64,000 bases of DNA from Streptomyces viridiviolaceus (GCF_014650995.1 NZ_BMWA01000003.1:186001-250000); one strand, 5' to 3'; positions 49,939 to 59,778 are shown, counted from the stretch's first letter. Numbers and translations are program-made. Notes: generated by a model from the sequence alone, not told the origin.

Positions 49939-50814
49939 TTACATTCGCTTCAGTACCGCCTGCTTGGCCAGGGCGAACTCGTCGTCCGTCAGCACCCCGG
50001 CGCGATGCAGTTCGCCAAGCTCCCGCAGCCGCCGCAGCAGCGCGTCGTGGTCGTCCTCCGCGGCGGGGGCGGGCGCGTCCTGGACCGGCTCTGCGGCCCT
50101 GTGGGCGACCGGGGCGGCCGGATGCGGGAGCCGGGCCTGCACGGCGGCGGCGACCAGGGCCATCAGCGGGTCCTTCTTGAAGCCCCACAGCTCGACGGCG
50201 TTGGGGTCGTACTTCGGCGGGGCCTTGGTCGGCGCGTTCCTCACGGTGAACCGGAGGCAGCCGTTGTCCAGGCCGGCCGCCGGGTGCCACTCCACGGCCG
50301 CGATGTCGTCGAGGGAGAGGGTGCGGGCGCCGGCGGCGACCTTGGAGTCCTCCGTCTTCCAGTTCCACTCCAGGCGGACGCGCTCGCCGTCGAAGCTCGC
50401 GGTGCCGTCCCCGGCGGAGACGGACAGCGGGACGGACGGGCCCGGCAGCAGGTACGCGTCCACCGGGCCGGACGGAACCCGGTCCAGGAGCAGGGCGCCC
50501 CGGACCTCGTCCACGAAGTACTCCGCGACGCCGTACCGGTCGGACTCCACCACCAGCTGGTACGGGTCGTGCGGCTCCGTCAGCCGTCCGCCGGTCGCGT
50601 GCAGCAGCGGGTCGGCGCCGTCCCGCAGGCGCAGTCGCAACCGCCCTGTCTTCTTGCCCTGCTCGAACGATATGCCGGCCAACGCATCCAAGGGCACGAC
50701 GAGTTCACCCACGGTCTTGCGGAGCAGGCTGACGTTCTTGTCCCGGCCGGGGGTCAACCGCAGGACATCGCCGTCGAAGGTCCAGGTGCCGTCCTTCTGG
50801 ATGATTTCCGCCAT
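49939..50814 (-). CDS. DUF4429 protein with C-terminal SHOCT domain
   Basis: A 291-residue cytosolic protein. It has two DUF4429-like repeats of a beta-rich, PH-like fold (about 1-110, TWTFDGDVLRLTPGRDKNVSLLRKTVGELVVPLDALAGISFEQGKKTGRLRLRLRDGADP; and about 125-225, DGTASFDGERVRLEWNW, RTLSLDDIAAVEWHPAAGLDNGCLRFTVRN). A linker precedes a SHOCT tail (LRRLRELGELHRAGVLTDDEFALAKQAVLKRM). The function of the family is not known; SHOCT tails often mediate oligomerisation. It is in line with the small gene and glmS on the same strand, so these three may form an operon. It diverges from hexosaminidase. Confidence 0.85.
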   Translation of the reverse strand: MAEIIQKDGTWTFDGDVLRLTPGRDKNVSLLRKTVGELVVPLDALAGISFEQGKKTGRLRLRLRDGADPLLHATGGRLTEPHDPYQLVVESDRYGVAEYFVDEVRGALLLDRVPSGPVDAYLLPGPSVPLSVSAGDGTASFDGERVRLEWNWKTEDSKVAAGARTLSLDDIAAVEWHPAAGLDNGCLRFTVRNAPTKAPPKYDPNAVELWGFKKDPLMALVAAAVQARLPHPAAPVAHRAAEPVQDAPAPAAEDDHDALLRRLRELGELHRAGVLTDDEFALAKQAVLKRM

Positions 50815-50859
50815 GAGGTGATTGTTTCACCGCTTCTGCGGGAGCGGGATCTGCGAGAG

Positions 50860-50875
50860 GGTGGTCTATACCCGT
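50860..50875. promoter_or_regulatory. DasR-type site upstream of the hexosaminidase gene
   Basis: The core TGGTCTATACC at 50862-50872 differs from the dre core TGGTCTAGACC by one base. It lies about 50 bp upstream of the GTG start of a GlcNAc-releasing enzyme, a classical DasR target type. Confidence 0.75.
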
Positions 50876-50921
50876 CGGGGTTCCTGTGCGGCACCCCGGA
50901 GTTGAGCTGAAGGGAGCGCAT

Positions 50922-52523
50922 GTGAGACGGCACCACAGAACGACTCCCCGCATCACCCGCCTGCTCGGTTCGCTGCTGATGGTGGCGGCGGCCGGCGCCT
51001 TCACCACCGGCGCGGCACCGACATCGGCGTCCACCGTCGCGACGCCGCTGGACCGCGTGATCCCGGCGCCCGCCTCGGTCGAGCCGGGCGGAGCCCCGTA
51101 CCGCCTCACTCCCGGCACCCGTATCCGCGTCGACGACTCGCGCGAGGCCCGCCGCGTCGGCGAGTACCTCGCGGACATCCTGCGGCCCTCCACCGGCTAC
51201 CGGCTGCCGGTCACCTCGCACGGCGACGGCGGCATCCGACTGCGCCTCGCCAAGGGCCCCTACGGCGACGAGGGCTACCGCCTCGACAGCGGACGCAGCG
51301 GCCTCACCATCACCGCGTACAAGGCGTCCGGCCTCTTCCACGGCGTCCAGACCCTGCGTCAGCTGCTCCCGGCGGCCGTCGAGAAGGACTCCGTGCAGCC
51401 CGGGCCCTGGCTGGTCGCGGGCGGCACGATCGAGGACACCCCGCGCTACGCCTGGCGCGGCGCCATGCTGGACGTGTCCCGGCACTTCTTCGGGGTCGAC
51501 GAGGTCAAGCGGTACATCGACCAGATCGCCCTCTACAAGATCAACAAACTCCATCTGCACCTGAGCGACGACCAGGGCTGGCGCATCGCCGTCGACTCCT
51601 GGCCGCGCCTGGCGACGTACGGCGGCTCCACCGAGGTCGGCGGCGGCCCCGGCGGTCACTACACCAAGGCCGACTACAAGGAGATCGTCCGCTACGCCGC
51701 CTCCCGCCACCTCGAGGTGGTCCCCGAGATCGACATGCCGGGCCACACCAACGCGGCCCTCGCCTCCTACGCCGAGCTGAACTGCGACGGCGTGGCACCG
51801 CCGCTCTACACCGGCACCAAGGTCGGCTTCAGTTCGCTGTGCGTGGGCAAGGAGGTCACGTACGACTTCGTCGACGACGTCGTGCGCGAGCTGGCCGCCC
51901 TCACCCCGGGCCGCTACCTCCACATCGGCGGCGACGAGGCGCACTCCACCAGCCACGCCGACTACGTGAAGTTCATGGACCGCGTGCAGCCGATCGTCGC
52001 CCAGTACGGCAAGACGGTCATCGGCTGGCACCAGCTGACCGGCGCCACCCCCGCCAAGGGGGCACTCGCCCAGTACTGGGGCCTGGACCGCACCAGCGCC
52101 GAGGAGAAGGCCCAGGTCGCCAAGGCCGCGCAGAACGGGACCGGACTGATCCTGTCCCCGGCCGACCGGGCCTACCTCGACATGAAGTACACCAAGGACA
52201 CGCCGCTGGGCCTGTCCTGGGCGGGGTACGTCGAGGTGCAGCGGTCCTACGACTGGGACCCGGGCGCCTATCTGCCGGACGCCCCGGCCTCGGCCGTCCG
52301 GGGCGTCGAGGCGCCGCTGTGGACGGAGACCCTGTCGGAGTCCGGCCACCTCGACCAGATGGCCTTCCCGCGCCTGCCGGGCATCGCGGAGCTGGGCTGG
52401 TCGCCGGCGTCGACGCACGACTGGGACGACTACAAGGTGCGGCTCGCGGCACAGGCGCCCCGCTGGGACGCGCTGGGGACCGGGTACCACCGGTCGCCGC
52501 AGGTGCCCTGGCCGACCGACTGA
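50922..52523 (+). CDS. Secreted GH20 beta-N-acetylhexosaminidase
   Basis: A 533-residue exported enzyme that releases GlcNAc from chitobiose. The signal peptide (about 1-32: RRHHRTTPRITRLLGSLLMVAAAG) is followed by the GH20b small domain (DRVIPAPASVEPGGAPYRLTPGTRIRVDD) and the catalytic barrel. Catalytic Asp-Glu is in RYLHIGGDEAHSTSH; other GH20 motifs are RYAWRGAMLDVSRHFFGVDEVKRYIDQIALYKINKLHLHLSDDQGWRI and VVPEIDMPGHTNAA. GTG 50922 has AAGGGAG upstream and is preferred over the earlier in-frame codon at 50886. With the DasR-type site upstream and glmS nearby it fits an amino-sugar salvage unit. Confidence 0.94.
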   Translation: MRRHHRTTPRITRLLGSLLMVAAAGAFTTGAAPTSASTVATPLDRVIPAPASVEPGGAPYRLTPGTRIRVDDSREARRVGEYLADILRPSTGYRLPVTSHGDGGIRLRLAKGPYGDEGYRLDSGRSGLTITAYKASGLFHGVQTLRQLLPAAVEKDSVQPGPWLVAGGTIEDTPRYAWRGAMLDVSRHFFGVDEVKRYIDQIALYKINKLHLHLSDDQGWRIAVDSWPRLATYGGSTEVGGGPGGHYTKADYKEIVRYAASRHLEVVPEIDMPGHTNAALASYAELNCDGVAPPLYTGTKVGFSSLCVGKEVTYDFVDDVVRELAALTPGRYLHIGGDEAHSTSHADYVKFMDRVQPIVAQYGKTVIGWHQLTGATPAKGALAQYWGLDRTSAEEKAQVAKAAQNGTGLILSPADRAYLDMKYTKDTPLGLSWAGYVEVQRSYDWDPGAYLPDAPASAVRGVEAPLWTETLSESGHLDQMAFPRLPGIAELGWSPASTHDWDDYKVRLAAQAPRWDALGTGYHRSPQVPWPTD

Positions 52524-52536
52524 GCGGGAACGGCTG

Positions 52537-52573
52537 ACGGGCACCCCGGAGGACCGTACTCCGGGGTGCCCGT
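52537..52573. terminator. Bidirectional terminator between hexosaminidase and desD
   Basis: A perfect 15-bp inverted repeat (52537-52551 and 52559-52573) with a 7-base loop, placed between convergent genes. Confidence 0.88.
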
Positions 52574-52584
52574 CCGTCCGTGCG

Positions 52585-54354
52585 TCAGAATGCGGCGAGG
52601 GGGTTCTTCAGGGTGCCGATCAGCTGCAGCGCGCCGGACGGGTCCGCCAGGTCCACCATCTGCTTGTTGTTGCGCAGCTGGAGGCGGTTCAGGCAGGACA
52701 GCGCGAACTCCGGGGCGAACATGTCGTACTGCGCGAACTTGTCGGCCAGCTCCGGCACCGACTCCTGGTAGTCGCGGGTGACCTCCGCGACCGTCCTCCA
52801 GAAGGCGTCCTCCTCCAGGATTCCCTCGGTGGCCAGGTTCGCGGCGAGGAAGCGGAAGAAGCAGTCGAAGACGTCCGTGAAGATCGACAGCAGCTTCTTG
52901 TCCTCGGGGACCTCCACGGCGATGCGGGAGACCTCCGGCGGCAGCACCGCGTCCGGGTCCATCACCGCGATCTCCTCGGCGATGTCCTTGTAGATCGCGC
53001 GCTGCACGACCCCGTCCTTCAGGACGAGGATCACGTTCTCGCCGTGCGGCATGTAGACCAGGTCGTAGGCGTAGAAGCTGTGCAGCAGCGGGGTGAAGTA
53101 GGCCCGCAGGTAATGCCGCAGCCATTCGGCCGGCGCGAGCCCCGACCGCTCGATCAGCGCGCCCGCGAAGGAGGCGCCGTCGTGGTCGACGTGGAGCAGG
53201 GAGGCCATGGTGGCGAGCGACTCGCCGTCCTGGAGTGACGCGACCGGGCTCTCCCGCCACAGGGCCGCCAGCATCTTGCGGTACGGCGAGTACCGGTCGG
53301 TCGCCTTCTCGTACTCCAGGTGCCGGTAGCCGACCGCCGCCCGCTCGCGGATGATGCTCAGGCCCGTCGCCTTCAGCACCGGGTCGCCGTCGATCAGCTG
53401 GGCGAGCCAGTCGTTGATCGCCGGGGTCGCCTCCATGTAGGCGGCCGACAGCCCGCGCATGAAGCCCATGTTGAGGACGGACAGGGCCGTCTTCACGTAG
53501 TGCTTCTCGGGGTGGGAGGTGTTGAAGAAGGTTCGGATGGACTGCTGCGCCAGGTACTCGTCGTCGCCCTCGCCCAGGCACACCAGGTGCCCGCGGGCCA
53601 CTTCGGCGGCGAAGGTGACGGTGAGCTTGTTCCACCACTGCCAGGGGTGCACCGGGACGAACAGGTAGTCGGCCGGCTCCAGGCCCCGCTCGCGCAGCAC
53701 GCCGTGGAAGCGGTCGACGGTCTCCTCGCCCAGCTCGTCGCGGACGAAGGACTCGTACTCGATCCCGACGCCCGCCGTGAACGCCGCCCGGGAGCGGTGC
53801 GCGGCCAGCCACACCAGGCGCACCGGGCTCGCGGTCTCGGGGGCGTACGACAGGTACTCGTGGATGCCGAAGCCGAGCCGTCCGTTGTTGGCGACGAAGC
53901 AGGGGTGGCCCTCGGTCATGCCGGTCTCGACGGCCTGGAAGTCGCTCCCGGCCAGCTCGGCGGAGGTCACCCGCGGCTTGGTGAGCTTGTAGCAGGTGCC
54001 GGAGAGGGTGGAGGAGATCTCCTCCAGGTAGACCGGCAGGATCTCGTCGCTCAGGCCCAGCGACTCCTTCAGCTCGATGAAGAAGTCCAGTGCGGCGAGC
54101 GGGAGTTCGTCGCCGCCGCGGTGCCGGGTGATCGAGCCGGCGTCCACCTGCCAGTGGTCCAGGGCACGGACCGTGGCGGTGAAGCGGTAGGCGGTCCGGC
54201 CGTCGTCGCTGCGGACGACGTAGCCGTCACCGTCCCGCTCCGGCGTGATCAGCCGCTCGTGCGCGAACTCGGCGAGGCCCTTGCGGACCAGCAGGCGGTT
54301 GGCCGTCTCCCAGCGCTCGGGGGAGAGGTGGGCCACTGCGTCGGCGAGGCTCAT
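52585..54354 (-). CDS. desD: Desferrioxamine synthetase DesD (IucA/IucC NIS synthetase)
   Basis: A 589-residue cytosolic ATP-dependent synthetase that joins and cyclises N-hydroxy-N-succinylcadaverine units into desferrioxamine E/B. NIS synthetase motifs: GHPCFVANNGRLGFGIHEYLSYAPE, VPVHPWQWWNKLTVTF, SIRTFFNTSHPEKHYVKTALSVLNMGFMRGLSA, YMPHGENVILVLKDG and RAIYKDIAEEIAV. It is the last gene of desABCD. ATG 54354 overlaps the desC stop (ATGA). A perfect terminator follows the gene. Confidence 0.95.
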   Translation of the reverse strand: MSLADAVAHLSPERWETANRLLVRKGLAEFAHERLITPERDGDGYVVRSDDGRTAYRFTATVRALDHWQVDAGSITRHRGGDELPLAALDFFIELKESLGLSDEILPVYLEEISSTLSGTCYKLTKPRVTSAELAGSDFQAVETGMTEGHPCFVANNGRLGFGIHEYLSYAPETASPVRLVWLAAHRSRAAFTAGVGIEYESFVRDELGEETVDRFHGVLRERGLEPADYLFVPVHPWQWWNKLTVTFAAEVARGHLVCLGEGDDEYLAQQSIRTFFNTSHPEKHYVKTALSVLNMGFMRGLSAAYMEATPAINDWLAQLIDGDPVLKATGLSIIRERAAVGYRHLEYEKATDRYSPYRKMLAALWRESPVASLQDGESLATMASLLHVDHDGASFAGALIERSGLAPAEWLRHYLRAYFTPLLHSFYAYDLVYMPHGENVILVLKDGVVQRAIYKDIAEEIAVMDPDAVLPPEVSRIAVEVPEDKKLLSIFTDVFDCFFRFLAANLATEGILEEDAFWRTVAEVTRDYQESVPELADKFAQYDMFAPEFALSCLNRLQLRNNKQMVDLADPSGALQLIGTLKNPLAAF

Positions 54355-54899
54355 GCGGACACCGCCTTCTCGAACTGCTCGCGGGTGCAGAAGCTCAGCA
54401 GTGCCTTCTTCTCCGGCTTCTGGATCTCCCGGTCGGGCACGAAACCGACCGCCGCGTTCAGGGCGTGCACGGCCTTGTTGCCGACGTCCGGCTCGACGAC
54501 GACCCGCCGGGTCGCCGGGTCGGCGAAGAGCTCGGTCATGACGGCGGTGATGACGGCCCGGGTGAACCCGTGCACCGGCCGGTCGGTCGGCGCGACCAGG
54601 AAGTGCATGCCGACGTCGCCCGGCTCGGGCTCGTACAGGCCGACCAGCTCGCGCTGGGCCGGGTCGTACTTCTCCATCAGGAAGGCGGGGACGCCGTCGT
54701 GCAGGCCCAGGTAGGCGTGGTGGTGCTCGTCGGCGGCTATCTCCATGTACGCCCGCTCGACGTCGACCAGCTTGGCGTCCTGCATCATCCAGAACGCGGC
54801 CTTGGGGTGGGTGACCCAGCCGTGCAGCAGCTCGGCGTCCCTCGTCGGGTCGAGGGGGCGGAGGGTGAGGGCGCCGATGCCGGCGGTGGTGGTGCTCAT
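54351..54899 (-). CDS. desC: DesC acyl-CoA-dependent N-hydroxycadaverine acyltransferase
   Basis: A 182-residue GNAT-like enzyme that transfers succinyl or acetyl from CoA to N-hydroxycadaverine. It begins with [34 protein letters not shown] and carries the family motif [35 protein letters not shown] (CoA-binding turn), then [27 protein letters not shown] 54899 overlaps the desB stop and it is overlapped by desD, so the operon is translationally coupled throughout. Confidence 0.94.
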   Translation of the reverse strand: MSTTTAGIGALTLRPLDPTRDAELLHGWVTHPKAAFWMMQDAKLVDVERAYMEIAADEHHHAYLGLHDGVPAFLMEKYDPAQRELVGLYEPEPGDVGMHFLVAPTDRPVHGFTRAVITAVMTELFADPATRRVVVEPDVGNKAVHALNAAVGFVPDREIQKPEKKALLSFCTREQFEKAVSA

Positions 54900-56176
54900 G
54901 CGCTGAACTCCTGGAACGCGATCGTCTTCTCGACCGGGTAGTACTCGCTGCCGAGCAGCTCTCGGATGATGTAGCTGTTGCGGTAGGCACCCATGCCCAG
55001 GTCGGGGCTGGTGATGCTGTGCGTGTGGACGCCCGCGTTCTGCAGGAACACGCCCTTGCCCGTGACGTCGACGGCGTAGTTGCGGGCGACGTCGAAGTTG
55101 CCCTGGGAGTCGTAGCGCAGCCGGTCGCGGACCGGCTTGAGGAACTCCGGCTCGGTGTACTTGTAGCCGGTGGCCAGGATCAGGCCCTGCGAGTCGATCT
55201 CGAAGTCCCTGCCCTGCTCCTCCTGGCGGAAGCCGAGCGTGTACGTGCCGTCCGCGTACCGTGCGCTGGTGAGCGCCGAGTTGGTGAGCAGGCGGGTGGG
55301 GACGCGGCCGCCGAGCTTCTTCTGGTAGAGCAGGTCGAAGATCTCGTTGATCAGGTCGCCGTCGATGCCCTTGAACAGGCCCTTCTGCTCGGCGGTCAGC
55401 CGGTAGCGGGTGTCCTCGGGGAGCGCGTGGTAGTAGTCCACGTACTCCGGTGAGGTCATCTCCAGCGTGAGTTTGGTGTACTCCAGCGGGAAGAAGCGCG
55501 GGGAGCGCGTCACCCAGTTCAGCTGGTAGCCGTGGACGTCGATCTCGCCGAGCAGGTCGTAGTAGATCTCGGCGGCGGACTGGCCGCTGCCGACCAGCGT
55601 GATCGAGTCCTTCTTCACCAGCTCCGCCCGGTTCTGCACGTAGCGGGAGTTGTGGATGAAGTCGCCGGCCAGGCCCCGGCAGGCGTCGGGGATGTGCGGC
55701 GGGGTGCCGGTGCCGAGGACGAGGCGGCGGGCGCGGTAGGTGTCGCCGGACGTGGTCGCGACGGCGTACAGCTCCTCCCGCTCGTCGTACGTCACTTCCG
55801 TGACCGTCGTGCGGAAGCGGACGCTGCTCAGCTTGTTCGCGGCCCAGCGGCAGTAGTCGTCGTACTCGACGCGCAGCGGGTAGAAGTTCTCGCGGATGTA
55901 GAACGAGTACAGCCGGCCCTTCTCCTTCAGGTAGTTGAGGAAGGAGTAGGGGGACGTCGGGTCGGCGAGGGTGACCAGGTCCGACATGAACGGGGTCTGG
56001 AGGTGGGCGCCGTCCAGGAACATCCCGGCGTGCCACTCGAAGTCCGGCTTGGACTCCAGGAAGACGCCATTCAGCTCGGCGATGGGCTCGGTGAGGCAGG
56101 CGAGGCCGAGGTTGAAGGGGCCGAGGCCGATCCCCACGAAGTCGTACGTCGTTGCGGCTTCAGGAAGCGCGGTCAA
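54896..56176 (-). CDS. desB: DesB cadaverine N-monooxygenase
   Basis: A 426-residue FAD/NADPH-dependent N-hydroxylating monooxygenase converting cadaverine to N-hydroxycadaverine. The FAD site is [19 protein letters not shown] near the start; the NADPH site is [18 protein letters not shown]. The C-terminal ATGY-type motif is [15 protein letters not shown]. It overlaps the desA end by 17 bp and the desC start by 4 bp, both on the same strand. Full family length. Confidence 0.95.
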   Translation of the reverse strand: MTALPEAATTYDFVGIGLGPFNLGLACLTEPIAELNGVFLESKPDFEWHAGMFLDGAHLQTPFMSDLVTLADPTSPYSFLNYLKEKGRLYSFYIRENFYPLRVEYDDYCRWAANKLSSVRFRTTVTEVTYDEREELYAVATTSGDTYRARRLVLGTGTPPHIPDACRGLAGDFIHNSRYVQNRAELVKKDSITLVGSGQSAAEIYYDLLGEIDVHGYQLNWVTRSPRFFPLEYTKLTLEMTSPEYVDYYHALPEDTRYRLTAEQKGLFKGIDGDLINEIFDLLYQKKLGGRVPTRLLTNSALTSARYADGTYTLGFRQEEQGRDFEIDSQGLILATGYKYTEPEFLKPVRDRLRYDSQGNFDVARNYAVDVTGKGVFLQNAGVHTHSITSPDLGMGAYRNSYIIRELLGSEYYPVEKTIAFQEFSA

Positions 56177-57602
56177 GGGACTCTCCCAGGTACTGCTCGG
56201 CGTGGCCGGCGATCAGGTCGAGGACGGCGGAGATGTCGGCCGTCGTGGTCTCGGGGTTGAGCAGGGTGAACTTCAGGTAGTGGCGGCCGCCGACCTTGGT
56301 GCCCGCGACGACGGCGTCGCCGGAGGCGAACAGGGCCTTGCGGGCGTACAGGTTCGCGCGGTCGATCTCGGCGGGGTCGGTGACGGCCGCCGGTATGTAG
56401 CGGAAGACCAGGGTCGACAGGCTCGGCTCGACCACCACGTCGAAGCGCGGGTCGGCGGCGAGCAGCTTCCAGCCCTCGGCGGCGAGGTCGCAGACCTCGT
56501 CGAAGAGCTGTCCGATGCCGTCGGCGCCCATCACGCGCAGCGTCATCCACAGCTTGAGGGCGTCGAAGCGGCGGGTGGTCTGGAGGGACTTGTCCACCTG
56601 GTTGGGGATACGTTCCTGCACCATGCGGCGCGGGTTGAGGTACTCCGCGTGGTAGGTGGCGTGGCGCAGCGTGGCGACGTCCCGGACCAGCACGGCCGAG
56701 GAACTCACCGGCTGGAAGAAGGACTTGTGGTAGTCGACGGTGACCGAGTCGGCCCGCTCGATGCCGGTCAGCCGGTCCCGGTACTTCAGCGAGGCGAGCA
56801 GCCCGCAGCCGTAGGCCGCGTCCACGTGCATCCACACGCCGTGCCGGGCGCACAGCTCCGCGATCTCCGGCAGGGGGTCGATGGAGCCGAAGTCGGTGGT
56901 CCCGGCGGTGGCGACGACGGCCATGGGCACGAGGCCGTCCTCGGCGCAGCGGTCCAGCTCGCGGGCGAGGGCGAGGGTCTGCATGCGCTTGTCGTGGTCC
57001 ACGGGGATCGCGATCACGGCGTCCTGGCCGAGGCCGAGCAGTTTCGCCGACTTCTTCACGCTGAAGTGGCTGACCTCGGAGGCGAAGATGCGCAGTTTCG
57101 CGGAATCGTCGGTCTTGGCCTCCTCGCGGGCCAGCAGCAGCGCCTGGAGGTTGGACTGGGTGCCGCCGGAGGTGAACACGCCGTCGGCGGCCGGGCCGAG
57201 GCCGATGCGGGCGGTCGTCCAGTCGATCAGTTTCCGCTCGATGAGCGTGCCGCCGGCCGACTGGTCCCAGGTGTCGAGGGAGGAGTTGACGGCGGACAGG
57301 ACCGCCTCGCCGAGTACCGCCGGGATGACGACCGGGCAGTTGAGGTGGGCCAGGTAGCGGGGGTGGTGGAAGTAGACGGCGTCCCGGAGGTAGACGTCCT
57401 CCAGCTCGTCGAGGGCCGCGGTCGTGTCGTGCAGCGGCTTGTCGAGGTCGATCGCGTCGATGCGGGGGGAGAGGGCGTCGACCGTGACGCCGGTGAACGG
57501 CCGGTCGGTGGTGGCGAGTTTGGCGGCCACCCGCTCGACTCCTTGGGTCACGGAGCGGCGGTACTGCTCCGCGGTGGTGTCGTTGAGCAGGTGCGAGCGC
57601 AT
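56160..57602 (-). CDS. desA: DesA lysine decarboxylase (PLP)
   Basis: A 480-residue cytosolic PLP enzyme (group II decarboxylase) making cadaverine from lysine, first step of desferrioxamine synthesis. Motifs: [65 protein letters not shown] (the PLP-binding Asp), and the Schiff-base Lys in [20 protein letters not shown]. The ATG at 57602 (MRSHLLND) is preferred to the frame starting at 57713, because the iron box at 57667-57685 lies between. GGAGG precedes it. Confidence 0.95.
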   Translation of the reverse strand: MRSHLLNDTTAEQYRRSVTQGVERVAAKLATTDRPFTGVTVDALSPRIDAIDLDKPLHDTTAALDELEDVYLRDAVYFHHPRYLAHLNCPVVIPAVLGEAVLSAVNSSLDTWDQSAGGTLIERKLIDWTTARIGLGPAADGVFTSGGTQSNLQALLLAREEAKTDDSAKLRIFASEVSHFSVKKSAKLLGLGQDAVIAIPVDHDKRMQTLALARELDRCAEDGLVPMAVVATAGTTDFGSIDPLPEIAELCARHGVWMHVDAAYGCGLLASLKYRDRLTGIERADSVTVDYHKSFFQPVSSSAVLVRDVATLRHATYHAEYLNPRRMVQERIPNQVDKSLQTTRRFDALKLWMTLRVMGADGIGQLFDEVCDLAAEGWKLLAADPRFDVVVEPSLSTLVFRYIPAAVTDPAEIDRANLYARKALFASGDAVVAGTKVGGRHYLKFTLLNPETTTADISAVLDLIAGHAEQYLGESLDRAS

Positions 57603-57666
57603 GTGGGGGTCCTCCGGTGGGGACGGTCCGAGAGGGACGGGAGAGGGCGGAGCCCGGGGCTTCGAC

Positions 57667-57685
57667 TTAGGTAAGCCTAACCTAA
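57667..57685. promoter_or_regulatory. Iron box (DmdR1-type) upstream of desABCD
   Basis: A 19-bp palindrome TTAGGTAAGCCTAACCTAA that matches the actinobacterial DmdR/DtxR iron box. It lies 65 bp upstream of desA, consistent with repression of desferrioxamine synthesis in high iron. Confidence 0.93.
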
Positions 57686-57769
57686 TGAACGACGTTGAAG
57701 CGCGGACTGTCACGTGACTGCTGTCACTAACGCCTCAACAGCCCCGGCACCGGCCGGGGTTGGCGAAGG

Positions 57770-58633
57770 TCAGCCCTGCTCGCGCAGCTGTTCCTCCGTC
57801 AGGCCCTGTCGCCAGTAACCGACGAAGGTGACCCGGCGGCGGTCGATGCCCCGCTCGCCCACGAAATGGCGGCGCAGCCGCTTGACGCGGCCGGACTCGC
57901 CCGCGATCCAGACGTACGGGTGCTCGGCGGGCGGCAGTGGAGCGTCGCGGAGCGCGGTGAGGGCGAGGTCGGCGGGCGCCTCGGCGTCCTCGCGGACGAG
58001 CCAGGTGACCTCGGCGTCCGCCGCCGTCGCCAGTTCCTGGACGTCCCCGGCGTGTGGCACCTCCAGCCAGACCCGGGCGCGGGTGCCGGCCGGCAGCGAT
58101 TCGACGATGGCACAGGCGGCGGGTACGGCGGTCTCGTCGCCCCAGATCACCACCAGGTCGGTGTCCTCGGGCGGCCGGAAGCGGATCGCACGGTTGTCCG
58201 CGACCGCCGGGCCCAGCAGCAGGACGCGGTCGCCGGCACGCGCGTCGGCGGCCCAGCGGGCGGCCGGGCCGGCCTGGACCGCGGCTGCCGGTTCGACGCC
58301 GTGCAGCACGAAGTCGATGTCGATCTCCGACGTGTTCCCGTGCGCGTCGTGCCGCAGCTCCCGCAGCGTGTACGAGCGCATCACCGCCCGTACGTCGTCG
58401 GGCAGTTCACGCCAGGCCTGCCACCACTCGTCGCCCCGCTCGAGGGGCACCGCCGGCTCCGACTGGCCGGGGTGCGGCAGGAACAGCGACAGGGACTGGT
58501 CGCGTCCGTCGGAGCGGAAGGCGAGCAGGTCGGGGCCGGCGAACGTGACGCGGGCCAGAGACGGGCCGAGCCGCCTCGTCCGTACGACCTGGAGGGAGAA
58601 GAAACGGAACGGGGCGGCTACAGCAGTCGTCAC
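57770..58633 (-). CDS. desF: Siderophore-interacting protein DesF (ViuB/SIP family)
   Basis: A 287-residue flavoprotein reductase that frees iron from imported ferrioxamine. The SIP family signatures are FFSLQVVRTRRLGPSLARVTFAGPDLLAF, then the FAD-binding VMRSYTLRELRHD, and IWGDETAVPAACAIVESLP with the NAD(P)H-binding region and GRVKRLRRHFVGERG near the end. It is the second gene of the desEF operon, 30 bp after desE. GTG/ATG start at 58633. It ends upstream of the desABCD promoter. Confidence 0.92.
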   Translation of the reverse strand: MTTAVAAPFRFFSLQVVRTRRLGPSLARVTFAGPDLLAFRSDGRDQSLSLFLPHPGQSEPAVPLERGDEWWQAWRELPDDVRAVMRSYTLRELRHDAHGNTSEIDIDFVLHGVEPAAAVQAGPAARWAADARAGDRVLLLGPAVADNRAIRFRPPEDTDLVVIWGDETAVPAACAIVESLPAGTRARVWLEVPHAGDVQELATAADAEVTWLVREDAEAPADLALTALRDAPLPPAEHPYVWIAGESGRVKRLRRHFVGERGIDRRRVTFVGYWRQGLTEEQLREQG

Positions 58634-58663
58634 GGGGGCTCCTGCGAGTCGGGACGGTCGGGG

Positions 58664-59710
58664 TCAGCTGACCTTCTTGGCGTTCTCGATCGCCTCGGCG
58701 AGGTTGTCGAGCAGCGGCGTGCACTTGTCGTAGGACAGGATCGGCTCGGGGGAGCGGGCGATCACCTGGCCGGCCTTGACCGCGGGCAGTTTCTTCCAGG
58801 TGCCCTCGGTGATGTCGGCGGGCTGGATGGTCGAGGCGCGGTCGTCCATGATGACGATGTCGGCCGGGTACTTGTCGACGTTCTCCCAGCTCAGGCTCTC
58901 GAACCAGCCGCCGGTCGCCTTCTTGGCCTCCTCCGAGGGCTCGACGAAGTTCACGCCGAGGGCCTTGAAGTACTCCAGGTCCACCGAGAGGTTGGTGCCG
59001 GAGACGTAGAAGAGCTCGGCGCTCGCCGAACCGGCCAGCACCTTGATCTCGGGCTTGGCCTTGGCGGCGGCGCGCAGCCGGGCCGCGGCCTTCTCGAAGG
59101 CGGCCTTGGCGTCGGTGACCTTCTTGGCCCTCATGTCCGCGCCGAGCGACTCGGCCAGCTCCCACATGCGCTGCAGCGGCTGGGTGAGCTGGCGGTCGAA
59201 GACGGAGATGGCGACGCTCGGGGCCAGCTTGGCGATCTTGTCCTTGGACTCCTCCGGGACGGACCACAGGGTGCCGGCGGTGTCGAAGGTCGTGGAGACG
59301 AGCAGTTCGGGGGCGAGGGCCGCGTACTTCTCGACGTTGAGCTTGCCCCACTCGTTGCCGAGGACGGTGACCTTGCTGACGTCGATGTCGCCGGCCTGGA
59401 CGTCGGACTTGCCGTCCTTGGTGGTGGTGGGCCCGAACACGCCCTTGACCTGGACGCCGTAGTCCCACAGGGCGGCGGCGACACCGGTGAAGGCGACGAT
59501 GTTCGCCGGGACCTTGTCCAGCTTCACCGTGGTGCCGCGGTCGTCCTTGAAGGACCAGGGGCCCGACTTGGCGGCGGCCTCGCCCTTGTCCGAGCCACCG
59601 TTGTTCGCGTCGTCGTCACCACAGGCCGCGAGTGCGGCACCGAGGCCGAGGGCACCGCCCGCGGCGAGGATTCCGCGGCGGGTCAGGTGGGTAGCTCTGG
59701 CGTTGGACAT
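58664..59710 (-). CDS. desE: Ferrioxamine-binding lipoprotein DesE
   Basis: A 348-residue extracellular iron-siderophore-binding lipoprotein of the FepB/FecB type. The leader has the twin-arginine start THLTRRGILAAGGALGLG and a lipobox ending LAAC. The periplasmic-binding-2 domain shows VPANIVAFTGVAAALWDYG, PELLVSTTFDTAG and ADIVIMDDRASTIQ. It captures ferrioxamine for import; the permease and ATPase are not in this window. ATG 59710 (MSNARATHL) gives a proper Tat leader. An iron box lies 50 bp upstream. Confidence 0.93.
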   Translation of the reverse strand: MSNARATHLTRRGILAAGGALGLGAALAACGDDDANNGGSDKGEAAAKSGPWSFKDDRGTTVKLDKVPANIVAFTGVAAALWDYGVQVKGVFGPTTTKDGKSDVQAGDIDVSKVTVLGNEWGKLNVEKYAALAPELLVSTTFDTAGTLWSVPEESKDKIAKLAPSVAISVFDRQLTQPLQRMWELAESLGADMRAKKVTDAKAAFEKAAARLRAAAKAKPEIKVLAGSASAELFYVSGTNLSVDLEYFKALGVNFVEPSEEAKKATGGWFESLSWENVDKYPADIVIMDDRASTIQPADITEGTWKKLPAVKAGQVIARSPEPILSYDKCTPLLDNLAEAIENAKKVS

Positions 59711-59759
59711 GGTTTGGCTGCTTTCGAACGGGGCGGAGCGCCCGCCGGACAATTCGAAG

Positions 59760-59778
59760 GTAGGTTAGCCTAACCTCA
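59760..59778. promoter_or_regulatory. Iron box upstream of desE
   Basis: A DmdR-type 19-bp site with the palindromic core AGGTTAGCCTAACCT, about 50 bp ahead of desE, which would repress desEF in high iron. Confidence 0.9.

Noticed and set aside
53320..54714. Long rightward frame over desD and desC
   Set aside because: Antisense shadow of well-identified siderophore genes, with no ribosome site or domain.
57866..59773. Long rightward frame over desF and desE
   Set aside because: Antisense shadow; the leftward frames have full domain signatures and iron boxes in the right places.
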